A DNA stretch of 64,000 nt from Tannerellaceae bacterium (lineage in GTDB: Bacteria > Bacteroidota > Bacteroidia > Bacteroidales > Tannerellaceae): the NCBI GenBank assembly GCA_031276545.1, contig JAISMW010000094.1, positions 1-64,000 on the forward strand, written 5' to 3'. The notes under the pieces are model-generated. The model worked only from the letters and a program-made list of their open reading frames with translations. It was not told where the DNA came from and ran no database searches. The position numbers were made by a program, and so were the translations under genes. Below are positions 35,311 through 46,069 of this stretch, piece by piece. Position 1 is the first letter of the stretch. Each line of letters opens with the position of its first letter.

Positions 35311-37701
35311 ATGACTACTCCCCAAAACACCAAACCCGGACAGACGGAAGACTTCATGAGGGTACAGGATTTGCTGTATCTCTGCCTTTCCAAGTGGCGC
35401 TGGTTCGCCATGTCCGTACCGGCTGTGTTAAGCATCGCTGTTGCATATCTTTTAGTGACGCCTCCGGTGTATCTCCGCTCCGCTTCCATCCTTATCAAGG
35501 ACGATTCCAAAGGGAAGTCCCTGTCTACGGAGATGGAATCCTTTGCCGATTTCGGACTCTTCCAGTCAAACACCAATGTGAACAACGAATTGATCGCCCT
35601 GCAGTCGCCCGCCCTCATGCTGGAAGTGATAAGACGGCTGCATCTGGAGATGAATTACCGTTTCGAAGGACGTTTCTACCGGGAGGTGGCCTACGGGCAT
35701 ACGCTGCCGGTCAGCGTGTCTCTCGCGGATTTCCCCGATAACGAATCGGCCGCCTTTACCGTACATATCCGTGAGGACGGGACGGTGGATTTGTCCAACT
35801 TTCAACGGAACGGGGAAGATATGGATGCGGCATTGAGCGGCAAACTGACAGACACCATTCACAGCCCGCTGGGTCCGGTAAGCATAGCGCCCACCCCGCA
35901 TTATGCGGAAGGTGTATCTTCCGTCATATATGTGTCCCGCTCCACCTTGTACGGCGCGGTGGAAAATTATGCCGCCAGACTGTCCGTTTCACTGAGCAGC
36001 GAGAAGGCAAGCATTATCGATCTGTCCTTTAAGGATGTCTCCGTACAGCGTGCGGAAGATGTGCTGAACACGCTGATTTCCGTCTACAATGAAAACTGGG
36101 TGAAGGACAAAAACCAGATAGCGGCCGGCACCTCCCTGTTTATCAACGAGCGTCTGGGGATGATTGAAAGCGAACTGGGCAATGTGGACGACGATATTTC
36201 CTCCTACAAAAGCGAGCATCTCCTGCCGGACGTACAGGCCGCATCCAGCATGTACATGGAGCAGAACAGCGCCACCAGCGCTCGGATTCGGGATCTGAAC
36301 AACCAGTTGTACATGACCCGGTATATTCGAAGCTATCTGACGAATGAAGCGAACAGGCTCCAGTTACTGCCGGTAAACTCGGGCATCGAAGGTTCCAATA
36401 TCGAGTCCCAGATAGCGGAATACAACACCAGACTGCTTCAGCGCAACAGCCTGGTGGCCAACAGCAGTACGCAGAACCCGCTGGTCATCGACCTCGACCG
36501 GGCGCTGGAATCCATGCGCAGGGCTATCATTACGTCCATAGACAACCGGTCGGCCGCCCTGAACACGCAGGTCAGCACCCTGCGCCGAAGCGAACGGCAA
36601 ACCACGTCACGCATTGCCGAAAGCCCCACGCAGGCCAAATACCTGCTCTCCGTGGAACGGCAACAGAAAGTGAAGGAGGCCCTCTACCTATTCCTCCTGC
36701 AGAAACGGGAAGAGAACGAGCTTTCGCAGGCTTTCACCGCCTACAATACCCGCGTGATCACTCCTCCGTCGGGCAAAATGGAACCCGTGGCGCCAGTGAA
36801 GAGAAATATCCTGCTGGTGGCCTTTATGCTGGGGCTACTCATTCCGGTGGCAGTCATCTTTGTTCGCGAAAACATGAACAGCACCGTCCGCGGACGTAAA
36901 GACCTAGAAGGCCTGAGCGTACCGTTTATCGGGGAAATCCCCTTTTCTGCCGCCACGCGCAAATCCGGCCTTTTCCGGAAAAAACGGACGGAGACCGAGG
37001 CCGCCGTCGTGGTGAAGGAGGGAAACAGGAATGCCGTCAACGAGGCATTCCGCGTCGTGCGCACCAATCTGGAATTTATGACCAGCGGCGAAGGGAGCAG
37101 TTCCCATGTGATTGCCATCACCTCGTTCAATCCGGGAAGCGGAAAGACATTCGTGACCGTGAATCTCGCCGCGGGGCTTGCCATTAAAGGAAAAAATGTA
37201 CTCGTAATCGACGGAGACCTGCGTCATGCCTCCGCCTCCGCCTATGCGGGTTCACCGAAAAACGGACTGAGCGACTATCTAAGCGGGTGTGCGGAGAATA
37301 CGGACAGCATGACGGTATCCGTTGCGGCGCACGGGAATCTGCATATCCTGCCGGTCGGAACAGTGCCACCCAATCCGGCCGAACTGCTCGAAGACGGGCG
37401 TTTCGGCGAACTGATAAACCGCCAGAGGGAACGGTACGACTACATCCTGATAGACTGCCCTCCGGTAGAAATCGTGGCCGATACGCAGATTATCGGAAAA
37501 CTGGCTGACCGCACCCTATTCGTGGTGCGTGCCGGACTGATGGAACGCGGTATGCTGGCGGAACTGGAGAATCTCTATAACGGAAAGAAATTCAAAAACA
37601 TGTCCGTCATTCTGAACGGTACGGCCGGAGCCGGAGGATATTACCGGTACGGATATCATTACGGATACGGATACGGATATCACTATGACGCAGATAAATA
37701 G
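35311..37701 (+). CDS. Wzc-type polysaccharide co-polymerase and tyrosine autokinase
   Basis: A 796-residue inner-membrane protein controlling chain length and export. The N-terminal Wzz domain starts after a helix at about 30-50 (AMSVPAVLSIAVAYLLV). A coiled-coil periplasmic part follows, with the second helix near 490-515 (NILLVAFMLGLLIPVAVIFV), and then the BY-kinase domain: Walker A NPGSGKTFVTVNLA (about 607), Walker A' VLVIDGDLRHA and Walker B YDYILIDCPP. The last 20 or so residues hold nine Tyr alternating with Gly/His, the autophosphorylation cluster. The phosphatase that should reverse this is the next gene. Confidence 0.95.
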   Translation: MTTPQNTKPGQTEDFMRVQDLLYLCLSKWRWFAMSVPAVLSIAVAYLLVTPPVYLRSASILIKDDSKGKSLSTEMESFADFGLFQSNTNVNNELIALQSPALMLEVIRRLHLEMNYRFEGRFYREVAYGHTLPVSVSLADFPDNESAAFTVHIREDGTVDLSNFQRNGEDMDAALSGKLTDTIHSPLGPVSIAPTPHYAEGVSSVIYVSRSTLYGAVENYAARLSVSLSSEKASIIDLSFKDVSVQRAEDVLNTLISVYNENWVKDKNQIAAGTSLFINERLGMIESELGNVDDDISSYKSEHLLPDVQAASSMYMEQNSATSARIRDLNNQLYMTRYIRSYLTNEANRLQLLPVNSGIEGSNIESQIAEYNTRLLQRNSLVANSSTQNPLVIDLDRALESMRRAIITSIDNRSAALNTQVSTLRRSERQTTSRIAESPTQAKYLLSVERQQKVKEALYLFLLQKREENELSQAFTAYNTRVITPPSGKMEPVAPVKRNILLVAFMLGLLIPVAVIFVRENMNSTVRGRKDLEGLSVPFIGEIPFSAATRKSGLFRKKRTETEAAVVVKEGNRNAVNEAFRVVRTNLEFMTSGEGSSSHVIAITSFNPGSGKTFVTVNLAAGLAIKGKNVLVIDGDLRHASASAYAGSPKNGLSDYLSGCAENTDSMTVSVAAHGNLHILPVGTVPPNPAELLEDGRFGELINRQRERYDYILIDCPPVEIVADTQIIGKLADRTLFVVRAGLMERGMLAELENLYNGKKFKNMSVILNGTAGAGGYYRYGYHYGYGYGYHYDADK

Positions 37702-37847
37702 ATAGATGAAAGATTTTATCCCGCATCAAAGAGCTTTTTAAAAAATAACTGCATGAAACAGGATTCGTTTTTTTGCATTCCGCTGTGGCTTTTCGGATTT
37801 GAACACCCTGCCCTGCGGACATCGAACAATTAAGTACCAGACACAGC

Positions 37848-38558
37848 ATGTGGCCATTCAGAAAATCTTATTCGCTGAAAGAAAGCGGCTTCTTTGAAAG
37901 CTTCACCGACCATCATTCCCATATTCTCCCGGGAGTGGACGACGGGGTGCAGACGGTGGGCGAATCGCTGGAAATCCTCCACTGCTACGGACAGCTTGGC
38001 GTCAAAACCGTATGGCTCACTCCGCACATCATGGAAGACATCCCGAATACAACGGACGGGCTGAAAAGGCGGTTCGAAGAGCTGGAAGCCACCTACCGGG
38101 GTGGGATAACGCTCCGTCTGGCGGCAGAATACATGCTCGATAACCTGTTTGAGGAACGCCTGAAAGCAAACGATTTGTTGCCGATGGGCACAAAAGGAGA
38201 CCACCTGCTGGTGGAAACCTCTCTTTTCAATCCGCCTGTGAACATGTACCATACATTGGAAAGAATAAAGGCTGAAGGCCTTCACCCCGTGCTGGCGCAT
38301 CCGGAACGGTATGTATATATGGATGAAAAGGACTATCGGAAACTGAAAGGGATGGGGGTAAAGTTTCAGATGAATCTTTTTTCTTTCACAGGAAGCTACG
38401 GTATGGAAGTGAAGAAAACATGCAAAAGACTTTTAAGGCTTGGAATGTACGGTATGGCAGGCACCGACGTCCACAGTCTGCCGACATTCATCCGTAATAG
38501 CCGTATCGCTGTCAAGGCCCCGGCGGGTCTTGGAGAAATAATCCGCCACAGTATTTAA
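37848..38558 (+). CDS. CpsB/YwqE-type tyrosine phosphatase (PHP family)
   Basis: A 236-residue cytoplasmic metal-dependent phosphatase. The PHP signature DHHSHILPGVDDG is near residue 17; other likely metal-binding positions are LTPHIMED, the Glu in AAEYMLD, LAHPERY and GTDVHS. It should dephosphorylate the Tyr tail of the Wzc protein, allowing the on-off cycle of export. A 146-bp gap without a visible gene separates it from wzc. Bacteroidetes homologues have this length. Confidence 0.92.
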   Translation: MWPFRKSYSLKESGFFESFTDHHSHILPGVDDGVQTVGESLEILHCYGQLGVKTVWLTPHIMEDIPNTTDGLKRRFEELEATYRGGITLRLAAEYMLDNLFEERLKANDLLPMGTKGDHLLVETSLFNPPVNMYHTLERIKAEGLHPVLAHPERYVYMDEKDYRKLKGMGVKFQMNLFSFTGSYGMEVKKTCKRLLRLGMYGMAGTDVHSLPTFIRNSRIAVKAPAGLGEIIRHSI

Positions 38559-38583
38559 AGGAAACCTCTAAAAACAGGAACAG

Positions 38584-39558
38584 ATGCGAAAAATAGTAAT
38601 CACGGGAGGGGCCGGTTTTATCGGCTCGAATCTTTGCGAGGCATTGCTGGAGGCCGGTGACAGCGTGGTGTGTCTCGACAATTTCGCGACGGGGCATATT
38701 GAAAACATACTACCGCTCTTTTCCCGCTATCCGAATACGTTTAAGCTGACTGTCGGCGATATACGCAACCCGGACGATTGCCGAAAAGCCGTCGACGGTG
38801 CAGAATACGTGCTGCACGAGGCGGCGCTGGGGTCTGTCCCCCGTTCGGTAAAAGACCCGCTGACCACCCATGACGTGAATGCGGGAGGGTTTCTGAACAT
38901 GCTGATCGCTTCCCGGGAGGTAGGGGTAAAGCGCTTTGTCTTTGCCGCGAGTTCCTCCACGTACGGGGATTCCCTGTCGCTTCCCAAGGTGGAGGATATC
39001 ATTGGCCGGCCGCTCTCCCCGTATGCCGTTACAAAATATATCAATGAACTCTACGCCGGTGTGTTCGCACGCACGTACGGCATGGAGTACATCGGACTGC
39101 GCTATTTCAACGTCTTCGGCCGACGGCAGGATCCCCACGGGGCCTACGCGGCGGTGATCCCGCTGTTCGTGAAGCGGTACATCCGGCACGAAGCTCCGCA
39201 TATTCACGGGGACGGCGAGTACAGCCGCGACTTCACCTATATAGACAATGTGATACGGATGAATCTGCTGGCCCTGTCCACAACCTCCCCCGAAGCCGTG
39301 AACCAGATATACAATACGGCCTGCGGCGAGCGTACGACGCTGAACCGGCTGTGCGACTGCCTGCGGGCGTTGCTGGGCGAATACGACCCCGTAATTGCCG
39401 GAATCCGGCCCGTGTACGGAGCGAACCGTGCCGGCGATATCCCCCACTCGCTCGCCTCTGTGGACAAGGCGAAAAGGCTGCTGGGATATTCCCCCGAATA
39501 CGGTGTGGAAAGAGGCCTGAAGGAGGCCGTGAAATGGTACTGGGAAAATCTGAAATAA
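38584..39558 (+). CDS. UDP-N-acetylhexosamine 4-epimerase (WbpP/TviC-like)
   Basis: A 324-residue short-chain (extended) epimerase. The NAD-binding motif GGAGFIGSN is near residue 8, and the catalytic SPYAVTKYINELY carries the Y-x3-K pair with the upstream AASSSTYGD Ser. The family fits UDP-GlcNAc to UDP-GalNAc epimerases of the WbpP/TviC type. Its stop codon is followed at once by the ATG of a UDP-sugar dehydrogenase gene, so the two probably make UDP-GalNAcA together. The substrate call is inferred from family and pairing. Confidence 0.88.
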   Translation: MRKIVITGGAGFIGSNLCEALLEAGDSVVCLDNFATGHIENILPLFSRYPNTFKLTVGDIRNPDDCRKAVDGAEYVLHEAALGSVPRSVKDPLTTHDVNAGGFLNMLIASREVGVKRFVFAASSSTYGDSLSLPKVEDIIGRPLSPYAVTKYINELYAGVFARTYGMEYIGLRYFNVFGRRQDPHGAYAAVIPLFVKRYIRHEAPHIHGDGEYSRDFTYIDNVIRMNLLALSTTSPEAVNQIYNTACGERTTLNRLCDCLRALLGEYDPVIAGIRPVYGANRAGDIPHSLASVDKAKRLLGYSPEYGVERGLKEAVKWYWENLK

Positions 39559-40806
39559 ATGATGCAAAAAACTAAAATTGGAGTGATTGGCCTCGGATAC
39601 GTGGGCCTGCCCCTGGCGAGACTGTTTGCCACGAAATATCCCGTGGTGGGTTTTGATATAAACGCGACCCGCGTGAATGAGTTAAAAACCGGCATGGATC
39701 GCACCCTGGAGGTGGATGAGGCAGCGCTGTGGGCCGTACTGAAGAGCGAACCGGGCGATGCTGCCGGTCTGTACTGTACCTGCGACGTAAACAAGCTGAA
39801 GGACTGTACGGTTTATATCGTCACGGTTCCGACCCCCGTGGATAAAAATAACCGTCCCGATTTGACACCACTGTATAAAGCCAGCGAAACGGTGGGCAGA
39901 GTGCTAAAGAAGGGAGACACCGTAATCTACGAGTCGACGGTGTATCCGGGAGCTACGGAAGAAGACTGTATCCCCTTCATAGAGAAGACATCCGGACTGA
40001 CCTTTAACAGAGACTTTTACGTGGGATACTCGCCCGAACGCATCAATCCGGGCGACAGGGAGCATACGGTGGAAAAGATAAGGAAGATTACGTCCGGATC
40101 CACCCCCGAAGCGGGGGCCTTCATTGATGCCCTCTACGCCTCCGTGATCATGGCCGGCACCCACCCGGCCCCGACGATTCGGGTAGCCGAGGCGGCCAAG
40201 GTCATCGAGAACGCGCAGCGCGACATCAATATCGCCTTTGTCAACGAACTGAAGAAAATCTTCGACCGGATGGGCATTGATACGGACGCCGTGCTGGAAG
40301 CCGCCGGAACGAAGTGGAACTTCCTACCGTTCAGGCCGGGGCTTGTCGGCGGCCACTGCATAGGAGTCGATCCGTACTACCTGGCGCAAAAAGCGCAGGA
40401 ATACGGCTACCATCCCGAAATCATCCTGGCCGGTCGCCGCGTGAACGACAGCATGGGGCAGTACGTGGCCGGCGAGACCGTGAAGCGGATGATCCGGGAA
40501 GGGATACAGGTGAAGGGTTCCCCCGTACTGATCCTGGGTATTACATTTAAGGAGAACTGTCCCGACGTGCGCAACACGAAGGTGGTGGACATCGTCCGGG
40601 AACTGCACGAATACGGCATACGCGTCACGATTCACGACCCGTGGGCCGATCCCGGCGAGGTAAAGCGTGAGTACGGCCTCGACATCCTGACAGAGATGCC
40701 CGCCGGGCCATTCGATGCCACCATCCTGGCTGTGGAGCATGAGGCATTTCGGGGTATGGGGTTAGGCAGCAAGCTAAAGATAGATGTCGTCTGTAGCCGA
40801 AAATAA
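39559..40806 (+). CDS. UDP-N-acetylhexosamine 6-dehydrogenase (WbpO/TviB-like)
   Basis: A 415-residue NAD-dependent nucleotide-sugar dehydrogenase that oxidises C6 to a uronic acid in two steps. Motifs: [18 protein letters not shown] (NAD binding), [21 protein letters not shown], and [16 protein letters not shown] with the catalytic Cys; the C-terminal domain has [16 protein letters not shown]. It resembles the WbpO/TviB group, giving UDP-GalNAcA when paired with the epimerase. The start may be 39559 or the next ATG at 39562. The 3' end overlaps the flippase gene by 23 bp. Confidence 0.9.
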   Translation: MMQKTKIGVIGLGYVGLPLARLFATKYPVVGFDINATRVNELKTGMDRTLEVDEAALWAVLKSEPGDAAGLYCTCDVNKLKDCTVYIVTVPTPVDKNNRPDLTPLYKASETVGRVLKKGDTVIYESTVYPGATEEDCIPFIEKTSGLTFNRDFYVGYSPERINPGDREHTVEKIRKITSGSTPEAGAFIDALYASVIMAGTHPAPTIRVAEAAKVIENAQRDINIAFVNELKKIFDRMGIDTDAVLEAAGTKWNFLPFRPGLVGGHCIGVDPYYLAQKAQEYGYHPEIILAGRRVNDSMGQYVAGETVKRMIREGIQVKGSPVLILGITFKENCPDVRNTKVVDIVRELHEYGIRVTIHDPWADPGEVKREYGLDILTEMPAGPFDATILAVEHEAFRGMGLGSKLKIDVVCSRK

Positions 40807-42316
40807 CAGACGGATAGCGAAGAATACCGTCTATCTGTATATACGGCTGCTGTTCGCAATGACTGTCGGTTTATATACATCAAGAGTTGTACTGGCTACT
40901 TTGGGCGCTGACGACTTCGGCCTGAATGCCGTTGTTACAAGTGCCGTCACGATATTTTATTTTCTCAATTCCTCCATGGCGGGTGCTACTTCCCGCTTTC
41001 TGACTTTTGAACTGGGTAAAGGTGACAGGGAAAAACTGAAAAAGACTTTTTCGGCAGCACTGACCATTCATATCATTATCGCCCTTATTGTTTTAGTGCT
41101 TGGAGAAACCGTGGGTTTGTGGTATCTGGAAAACAAAATGGTCATCCCTGAAGGGCGAATGACGGCAGCTCGCTGGGTCTATCAGCTTTCGCTGATCAGC
41201 GCCATGTTTACATTGACACAGGTACCGTATAATGCTTCGATTATTGCTCACGAAAGGATGAACATTTATGCTTATATTGAAATACTGCAAACTTGCCTGC
41301 GATTGGGTATTGTCTTTCTGTTAGTGACAGGTGATTTTGACAAATTGATTCTGTACGCGCTCCTTACCCTGTGTGTAACCCTTATGATTACTGTGATCTA
41401 TCGAATATACTGTGTAAAACAATTTGTGGAATGCAGATATAAATTTCATAAGGATAAATCTATTATTTACCCGATGCTTTCATTTAGCGGTTGGGATTTA
41501 TTTGGAAATTTGGGATTAACGGTAAAAGCCAATGGGCTTAGTTTGGTGCTAAATTTGTTCTATTCAACGGTAGTTAATACTGCTTACGGATTAGCAGATC
41601 AAGTCTCCCGTGGGATGGCTCAATTAGCAGCCAATTTAACAATAGCCTCGAAACCGCAGATAATAAAATACTACACCGAGAAGAATTTTATTCAATTACA
41701 GACTTTAGTTAATAATAGCACATTATACATGTGCCTGCTTTTCTTCACAATGAGCTTTCCGATATTATTGGAAGTCGATTTTATACTTGATTTGTGGCTA
41801 ATAAAAGTTCCTGAATATACGGGGATATTTATTCAGTTACTTTTATTTGCCGTATTTTCCTCAATCGTTCAGGGTGGTTTAAATGCTTCAATTCATGCAA
41901 CAGGAAAGATAAAAACAGTAAGTTGGAAAACGTCTATGGTAAATTTCCTTGTGCCCGTATCTGCTTATTTTATTTGCAGATTAATAAATGTCCCTGCATA
42001 TACCTGTCTTTTTCTTAATTTATTGGCAGCTATTCTAAATACAATAATAAAATTAGTTACTGTAAAAAGAATAATCCCGCAATTTTCATTAAGACTTTAT
42101 TTTCGAAAAGTAATATTGACGGTATTGACTGTAGTTGTTCCTGCTTCTGTTTTCCCCCTAATTATTAGATTTTCCATTGAAGAAAGTTTTACAAGATTGA
42201 TGTTTTTAACATTGACTAATCTGTTTTGTACTGCCGCACTTACATACAGTATAGTGTTGAATGAAAATACACGTATTCAAATCAAGACCGTTTTAATAAA
42301 TAAATTTAGCAGATAA
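40784..42316 (+). CDS. Wzx-like oligosaccharide flippase
   Basis: A 510-residue membrane protein with about 12-14 helices of the polysaccharide-transport/MATE-like superfamily. The opening [21 protein letters not shown] and [17 protein letters not shown] are typical of Bacteroidetes flippases. It should turn the lipid-linked repeat unit to the periplasmic face for the polymerase encoded downstream. Codon use and G+C drop sharply within this gene, marking entry into the variable part of the locus. It overlaps the previous gene by 23 bp and the next by one base. Confidence 0.9.
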   Translation: MSSVAENNRRIAKNTVYLYIRLLFAMTVGLYTSRVVLATLGADDFGLNAVVTSAVTIFYFLNSSMAGATSRFLTFELGKGDREKLKKTFSAALTIHIIIALIVLVLGETVGLWYLENKMVIPEGRMTAARWVYQLSLISAMFTLTQVPYNASIIAHERMNIYAYIEILQTCLRLGIVFLLVTGDFDKLILYALLTLCVTLMITVIYRIYCVKQFVECRYKFHKDKSIIYPMLSFSGWDLFGNLGLTVKANGLSLVLNLFYSTVVNTAYGLADQVSRGMAQLAANLTIASKPQIIKYYTEKNFIQLQTLVNNSTLYMCLLFFTMSFPILLEVDFILDLWLIKVPEYTGIFIQLLLFAVFSSIVQGGLNASIHATGKIKTVSWKTSMVNFLVPVSAYFICRLINVPAYTCLFLNLLAAILNTIIKLVTVKRIIPQFSLRLYFRKVILTVLTVVVPASVFPLIIRFSIEESFTRLMFLTLTNLFCTAALTYSIVLNENTRIQIKTVLINKFSR

Positions 42317-43281
42317 TGAAAGTTTCCATAATTATTCCGGTTTATAATACGGAAAAGTATATCGAACGTTGTCTGGATTCTATCCTGAGGCAAACATTGA
42401 TTGATTTTGAAGTCATTGTTGTCAATGATGCCACGCCGGATGGAGCCATAGACATCGTAAAGAAATATGCTTCGAAAGATGAACGAATAAAACTTATTGA
42501 ACATTTTCTTAATCGGGGAGCATCTGCCTCCAGAAATACGGGATATAAAGTTGCAACCGGCGATTATATTATGTTTGTAGACAGTGATGATTATTTGCCT
42601 CAAAATGCATTGGAAATCCTCTATAACAGTATAGAAAAAGAAGAAGAAGTTGATATTGTTTGTGGAAGTATTCAAAAAGTTGCAGAAAAAGATCTGAGAG
42701 AAAAAATAAATATGAGGCTTTCTTATGGAACAGATAGTCTGGCTGTTTATAAATCGTTGCTTTCAGGAGAGCTTGATCGAGGGCTGGTAGCTAAAATCTA
42801 TCGAAATACCTTATTTAAAAATCACGTGTATGAGTTTTTTGAAAATTTGAATAATGGTACTGACGGTAATTTGATTTTCCAGATAGTAAAAAACATCAAG
42901 CGCGTAAAATTAATAGATGATGTGGTGTATTATTATTATTTTAACAAAACATCATCTACTCAATTACCTGCAACAGAACATAAAATTAAGGGAACTATTT
43001 TTTCTATTTGCTACCGATGCAACTATGTAAGAGATATAAAAGAACTCAGGCCATTTATCATTCAGCATGAGGTGAAAGTTTTTCTTGGAATGTTGAGAAT
43101 AAATTATAATAAAAAAATTATTTATAAATATGCAAACTTACCTGATTTGGAACAATTATCAACTTGGAAAACCCTGTCATACTATTATTCAGGATTAGCA
43201 CTATTACAGAATTATATGATTTTTAACAGCAGATTTGTGCGAGAAACTTTTGACTTGCTAAGGAGAATAAAAAAATGTTGA
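42316..43281 (+). CDS. Family 2 glycosyltransferase
   Basis: A 321-residue GT-A enzyme. VSIIIPVYNTEKYIERCLDS opens the nucleotide-binding fold, VIVVNDATPDGA follows, NRGASASRNTGYKVATGDYI is the family's acceptor-site region, and FVDSDDYL gives the DXD-type metal site. It would add one sugar to the lipid-linked repeat unit in the cytoplasm; donor and linkage cannot be read. Its start codon overlaps the stop of the flippase gene by one base. Confidence 0.92.
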   Translation: MKVSIIIPVYNTEKYIERCLDSILRQTLIDFEVIVVNDATPDGAIDIVKKYASKDERIKLIEHFLNRGASASRNTGYKVATGDYIMFVDSDDYLPQNALEILYNSIEKEEEVDIVCGSIQKVAEKDLREKINMRLSYGTDSLAVYKSLLSGELDRGLVAKIYRNTLFKNHVYEFFENLNNGTDGNLIFQIVKNIKRVKLIDDVVYYYYFNKTSSTQLPATEHKIKGTIFSICYRCNYVRDIKELRPFIIQHEVKVFLGMLRINYNKKIIYKYANLPDLEQLSTWKTLSYYYSGLALLQNYMIFNSRFVRETFDLLRRIKKC

Positions 43282-43435
43282 AATATTGATAAAAGATCAT
43301 CGTATGGAAAGGTATTCACGACGATTTTTCAGTATTTGAAGAAAGTACAAAATTCTAAAACGCAAATGAAGAAGAGATTTCATTTAAATACTAATTAATA
43401 TGATTTCTTTTTATTATTAGACAAATAAAACATCG

Positions 43436-44695
43436 ATGTTAGAAAACACAAAGTTGTCATTTGACCGAGAAGAGAATACCGATATAATACTAAAAATTAT
43501 ATTATTCATTCTATCTCCATTCTTTTCGTTCCTATATTCACTCAAGACAATGAATAGACGCTCGTCTTATGTTTTCTTTTTCTTCTTTGCTGTTCTTTGG
43601 TGTTTGGCTATAACTGTTAATAGCGGGAAGAGTATGAGAGATATGAATGATGCAAATGTATATAGAGCACACTTTGAAAGATTTCATTCATATACAAATA
43701 ACGATATTTCTAAGATTACATCAACATATTTTGACTTTTCGAAAAATGATAAAATAAAAGATATTTATGCTCAAGTTATCATTTATTATCTCAGTCATAT
43801 TACAGACAATTATCATGTAATGTTTATGGTATTTGGAGCAATATGTGCTTTTTTTATGCTCAAATCCTTTCACTTTTTCACGAGAGAAAGAAACTTTACG
43901 ACAGGAATACAGGTATTTTTACTTACAACAATGTTTATTGTACATAATTCTATTTTTCTAATATTCGGGGTAAGGTTTATTACTGCAACATGGATTGGAG
44001 TTTATTGTATATTTCAGATATTCATCAATCACAAAAAAAAATATTTTTTTCTTTTAAGCATAACACCATTAATTCATATAGCATTCTTTACATACATCGT
44101 TTTGGTTTGTATGGTGTATTTTGCAAAAAATAGAAATGTTGTCTTGATTACATTATTCATATTTTCATTAGTGTTCTCTAATTTTTCAATATTCTTCTCT
44201 GAAAAAATAATGAACTTTCTCCCCACTGTTATTTCACACTATGCTTTTCACTATTCAAGTGAAGGCGTTATTACAAAAATAAAAACTGCAAATGCCCTAT
44301 TGCATCCGATTGTTCAATTTCTTTATATACTTCAATACTTATATATAAATGTTATTGTATGCATGTTTATTGCTAACAGAAAAGTAATAATAAGTACGAT
44401 AGCACATTTTCCATATATATTTGTATTATTGATAATGATTTTTGTTAATTTCACAAAGTCGATACCTTCTATGGAGCGTTATATGAATATGGTATTTATT
44501 TTCATACCCTTTATATGGCTTATTTGTAAAAATAATTTTCAAAAATACCGATGGCTTTTGTACTCCTATCCTCTTATCTTCATGTATCGCTTCTATTATA
44601 TTTTTGCGATAGAATATACCAGAGCTACCCCTTGGGAATTCTATGTGTCAAGTCCATTTTATCTGGTTTATAAATATTTAATAACAATGCAATAG
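43436..44695 (+). CDS. EpsG/Wzy-like polysaccharide polymerase
   Basis: A 419-residue protein with about 10-12 hydrophobic segments and large Phe/Ile content. A cytoplasmic start is followed by IILFILSPFFSFLYSLK, then a periplasmic loop with MRDMNDANVYRAHFERF, which matches the early loop of the EpsG family. It is the only candidate for the repeat-unit polymerase in the locus. A 154-bp A+T-rich gap without a visible gene lies before it. Function is inferred from membrane layout and context. Confidence 0.75.
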   Translation: MLENTKLSFDREENTDIILKIILFILSPFFSFLYSLKTMNRRSSYVFFFFFAVLWCLAITVNSGKSMRDMNDANVYRAHFERFHSYTNNDISKITSTYFDFSKNDKIKDIYAQVIIYYLSHITDNYHVMFMVFGAICAFFMLKSFHFFTRERNFTTGIQVFLLTTMFIVHNSIFLIFGVRFITATWIGVYCIFQIFINHKKKYFFLLSITPLIHIAFFTYIVLVCMVYFAKNRNVVLITLFIFSLVFSNFSIFFSEKIMNFLPTVISHYAFHYSSEGVITKIKTANALLHPIVQFLYILQYLYINVIVCMFIANRKVIISTIAHFPYIFVLLIMIFVNFTKSIPSMERYMNMVFIFIPFIWLICKNNFQKYRWLLYSYPLIFMYRFYYIFAIEYTRATPWEFYVSSPFYLVYKYLITMQ

Positions 44696-44720
44696 AAATA
44701 TTTCAAGGGAAAAGAAAATT

Positions 44721-45467
44721 ATGAGCGCAAAATATATAATTCGTTTAGATGATGCTTGTCCAACAATGGACAGGAAAAAATGGAGCACAATAGAGAAAAT
44801 ACTTGATAAATATAATGTTAAACCAATAGTAGCCGTCATTCCAAACAACGAAGACCTTAAGCAACAAATAGACGAACGTGATGACTTATTCTGGGAAAAG
44901 GTTAAAAAATGGGAAACGAAGGGATGGGGTATTGCCTTACATGGTTATAATCATGTGTATACTTCCAATTGTGGTGGGCTTGTACCAATCAACCGGAAAT
45001 CCGAATTTGCAGGTTTGCCTTATGAAGTGCAGGAAGAAAAAATAAAGAGAGGTATTGAAATTTTCCGGAAACATGGTATTGAACCCAAAATATGGGTTGC
45101 CCCTTCGCATACGTTTGATAAAAACACATTGAAAACATTAAAGCAATACACAAACATAAATATAATCAGTGATGGCATTGCACTAAAGCCATATAGGAGA
45201 TTTGATTTTACTTGGATACCTGTCCAGATCCCTTTTTTTAGACATTATAATTTTGGATTATGGACAGTATGCCTGCACCCCAATACTATGCAAGAAAAAT
45301 ACTTTTACCTCATGAGTAATTTTGTGGAAAAGAATCAAGAAAAAATGATTTCCATTCTTGATATAGATATAAATGAGCATTTATCATTGTTAGATAAATT
45401 ATATTCTTGCTTTTTTTGGATGCAAAAAAGTATAATAAAATTTTTGAAACGTATAACTATTAAATGA
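44721..45467 (+). CDS. DUF2334-type polysaccharide deacetylase-like protein
   Basis: A 248-residue protein of the NodB-like barrel superfamily. IIRLDDACPTMD near the start supplies the Asp pair, GIALHGYNHVY the metal-binding His residues, and KIWVAPSHTFD a later conserved strand. No signal peptide is present, so it would act in the cytoplasm, unlike typical cell-wall deacetylases. In a capsule locus it may deacetylate a sugar of the repeat unit or a lipid-linked intermediate; that is inference. Confidence 0.8.
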   Translation: MSAKYIIRLDDACPTMDRKKWSTIEKILDKYNVKPIVAVIPNNEDLKQQIDERDDLFWEKVKKWETKGWGIALHGYNHVYTSNCGGLVPINRKSEFAGLPYEVQEEKIKRGIEIFRKHGIEPKIWVAPSHTFDKNTLKTLKQYTNINIISDGIALKPYRRFDFTWIPVQIPFFRHYNFGLWTVCLHPNTMQEKYFYLMSNFVEKNQEKMISILDIDINEHLSLLDKLYSCFFWMQKSIIKFLKRITIK

Positions 45468-45541
45468 TTTTTTATAATAGAACTAATAACAAAAGATAGC
45501 GAAAAACATCTACTTGGTCAGTAGTGATAACAAAAAAACAA

Positions 45542-46069
45542 ATGAAACAGTTAATAGGTTTTTTAAAAAAACATGTTATATGGTCTGCAGAAAAATATGC
45601 ACGACATTCGGGAGTAAAAATTGGTAAAGATTGTCGTATTTATACAGTACGTTTTGGTTCAGAGCCATTTCTTATTTCCATAGGTAATCATTGCACAATC
45701 ACAAGTGGTGTTACATTTATAACTCATGACGGATCGACATGGTTGCATCGTGATGAGAAAGGACGCCGCTATTATTATGCCCCCATAGAAATAGGAAATG
45801 ATGTATTTATCGGAGCTAATACACTGATTCTTCCGGGAATTAAAATAGAAGATAACGTAATTGTCGGAGCAGGAAGCATTCTTACTAAATCAGTACCTTC
45901 AGGTGTTATTGTTGCGGGAAATCCTGCAAAAATAATTGGAAGTTATGATGAATTGAAACGAAAACGTCTTGAAACATTTATTTCTGATAAAGAGATGGAT
46001 AAATCTATAATTTATAAAGAACGAATATTGAAAGTTGTACAAGGATTTAAACCCTTTATGAAAAAATGA
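45542..46069 (+). CDS. Hexapeptide-repeat acyltransferase
   Basis: About 175 residues of the left-handed beta-helix family (LbetaH, as in WbbJ/CapG). Repeats with the I/V/L-Gx4 rhythm run through IGKDCRIY, IGNDVFIGANTLILPGI and IEDNVIVGAGSIL, and VPSGVIVAGNPAKIIG is the typical end of sugar O-acetyltransferases. The likely reaction is transfer of acetyl from acetyl-CoA to a capsule sugar. The ATG at 45542 is preferred; a GTG at 45524 would add six residues. It overlaps the next gene by four bases (ATGA). Confidence 0.88.
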   Translation: MKQLIGFLKKHVIWSAEKYARHSGVKIGKDCRIYTVRFGSEPFLISIGNHCTITSGVTFITHDGSTWLHRDEKGRRYYYAPIEIGNDVFIGANTLILPGIKIEDNVIVGAGSILTKSVPSGVIVAGNPAKIIGSYDELKRKRLETFISDKEMDKSIIYKERILKVVQGFKPFMKK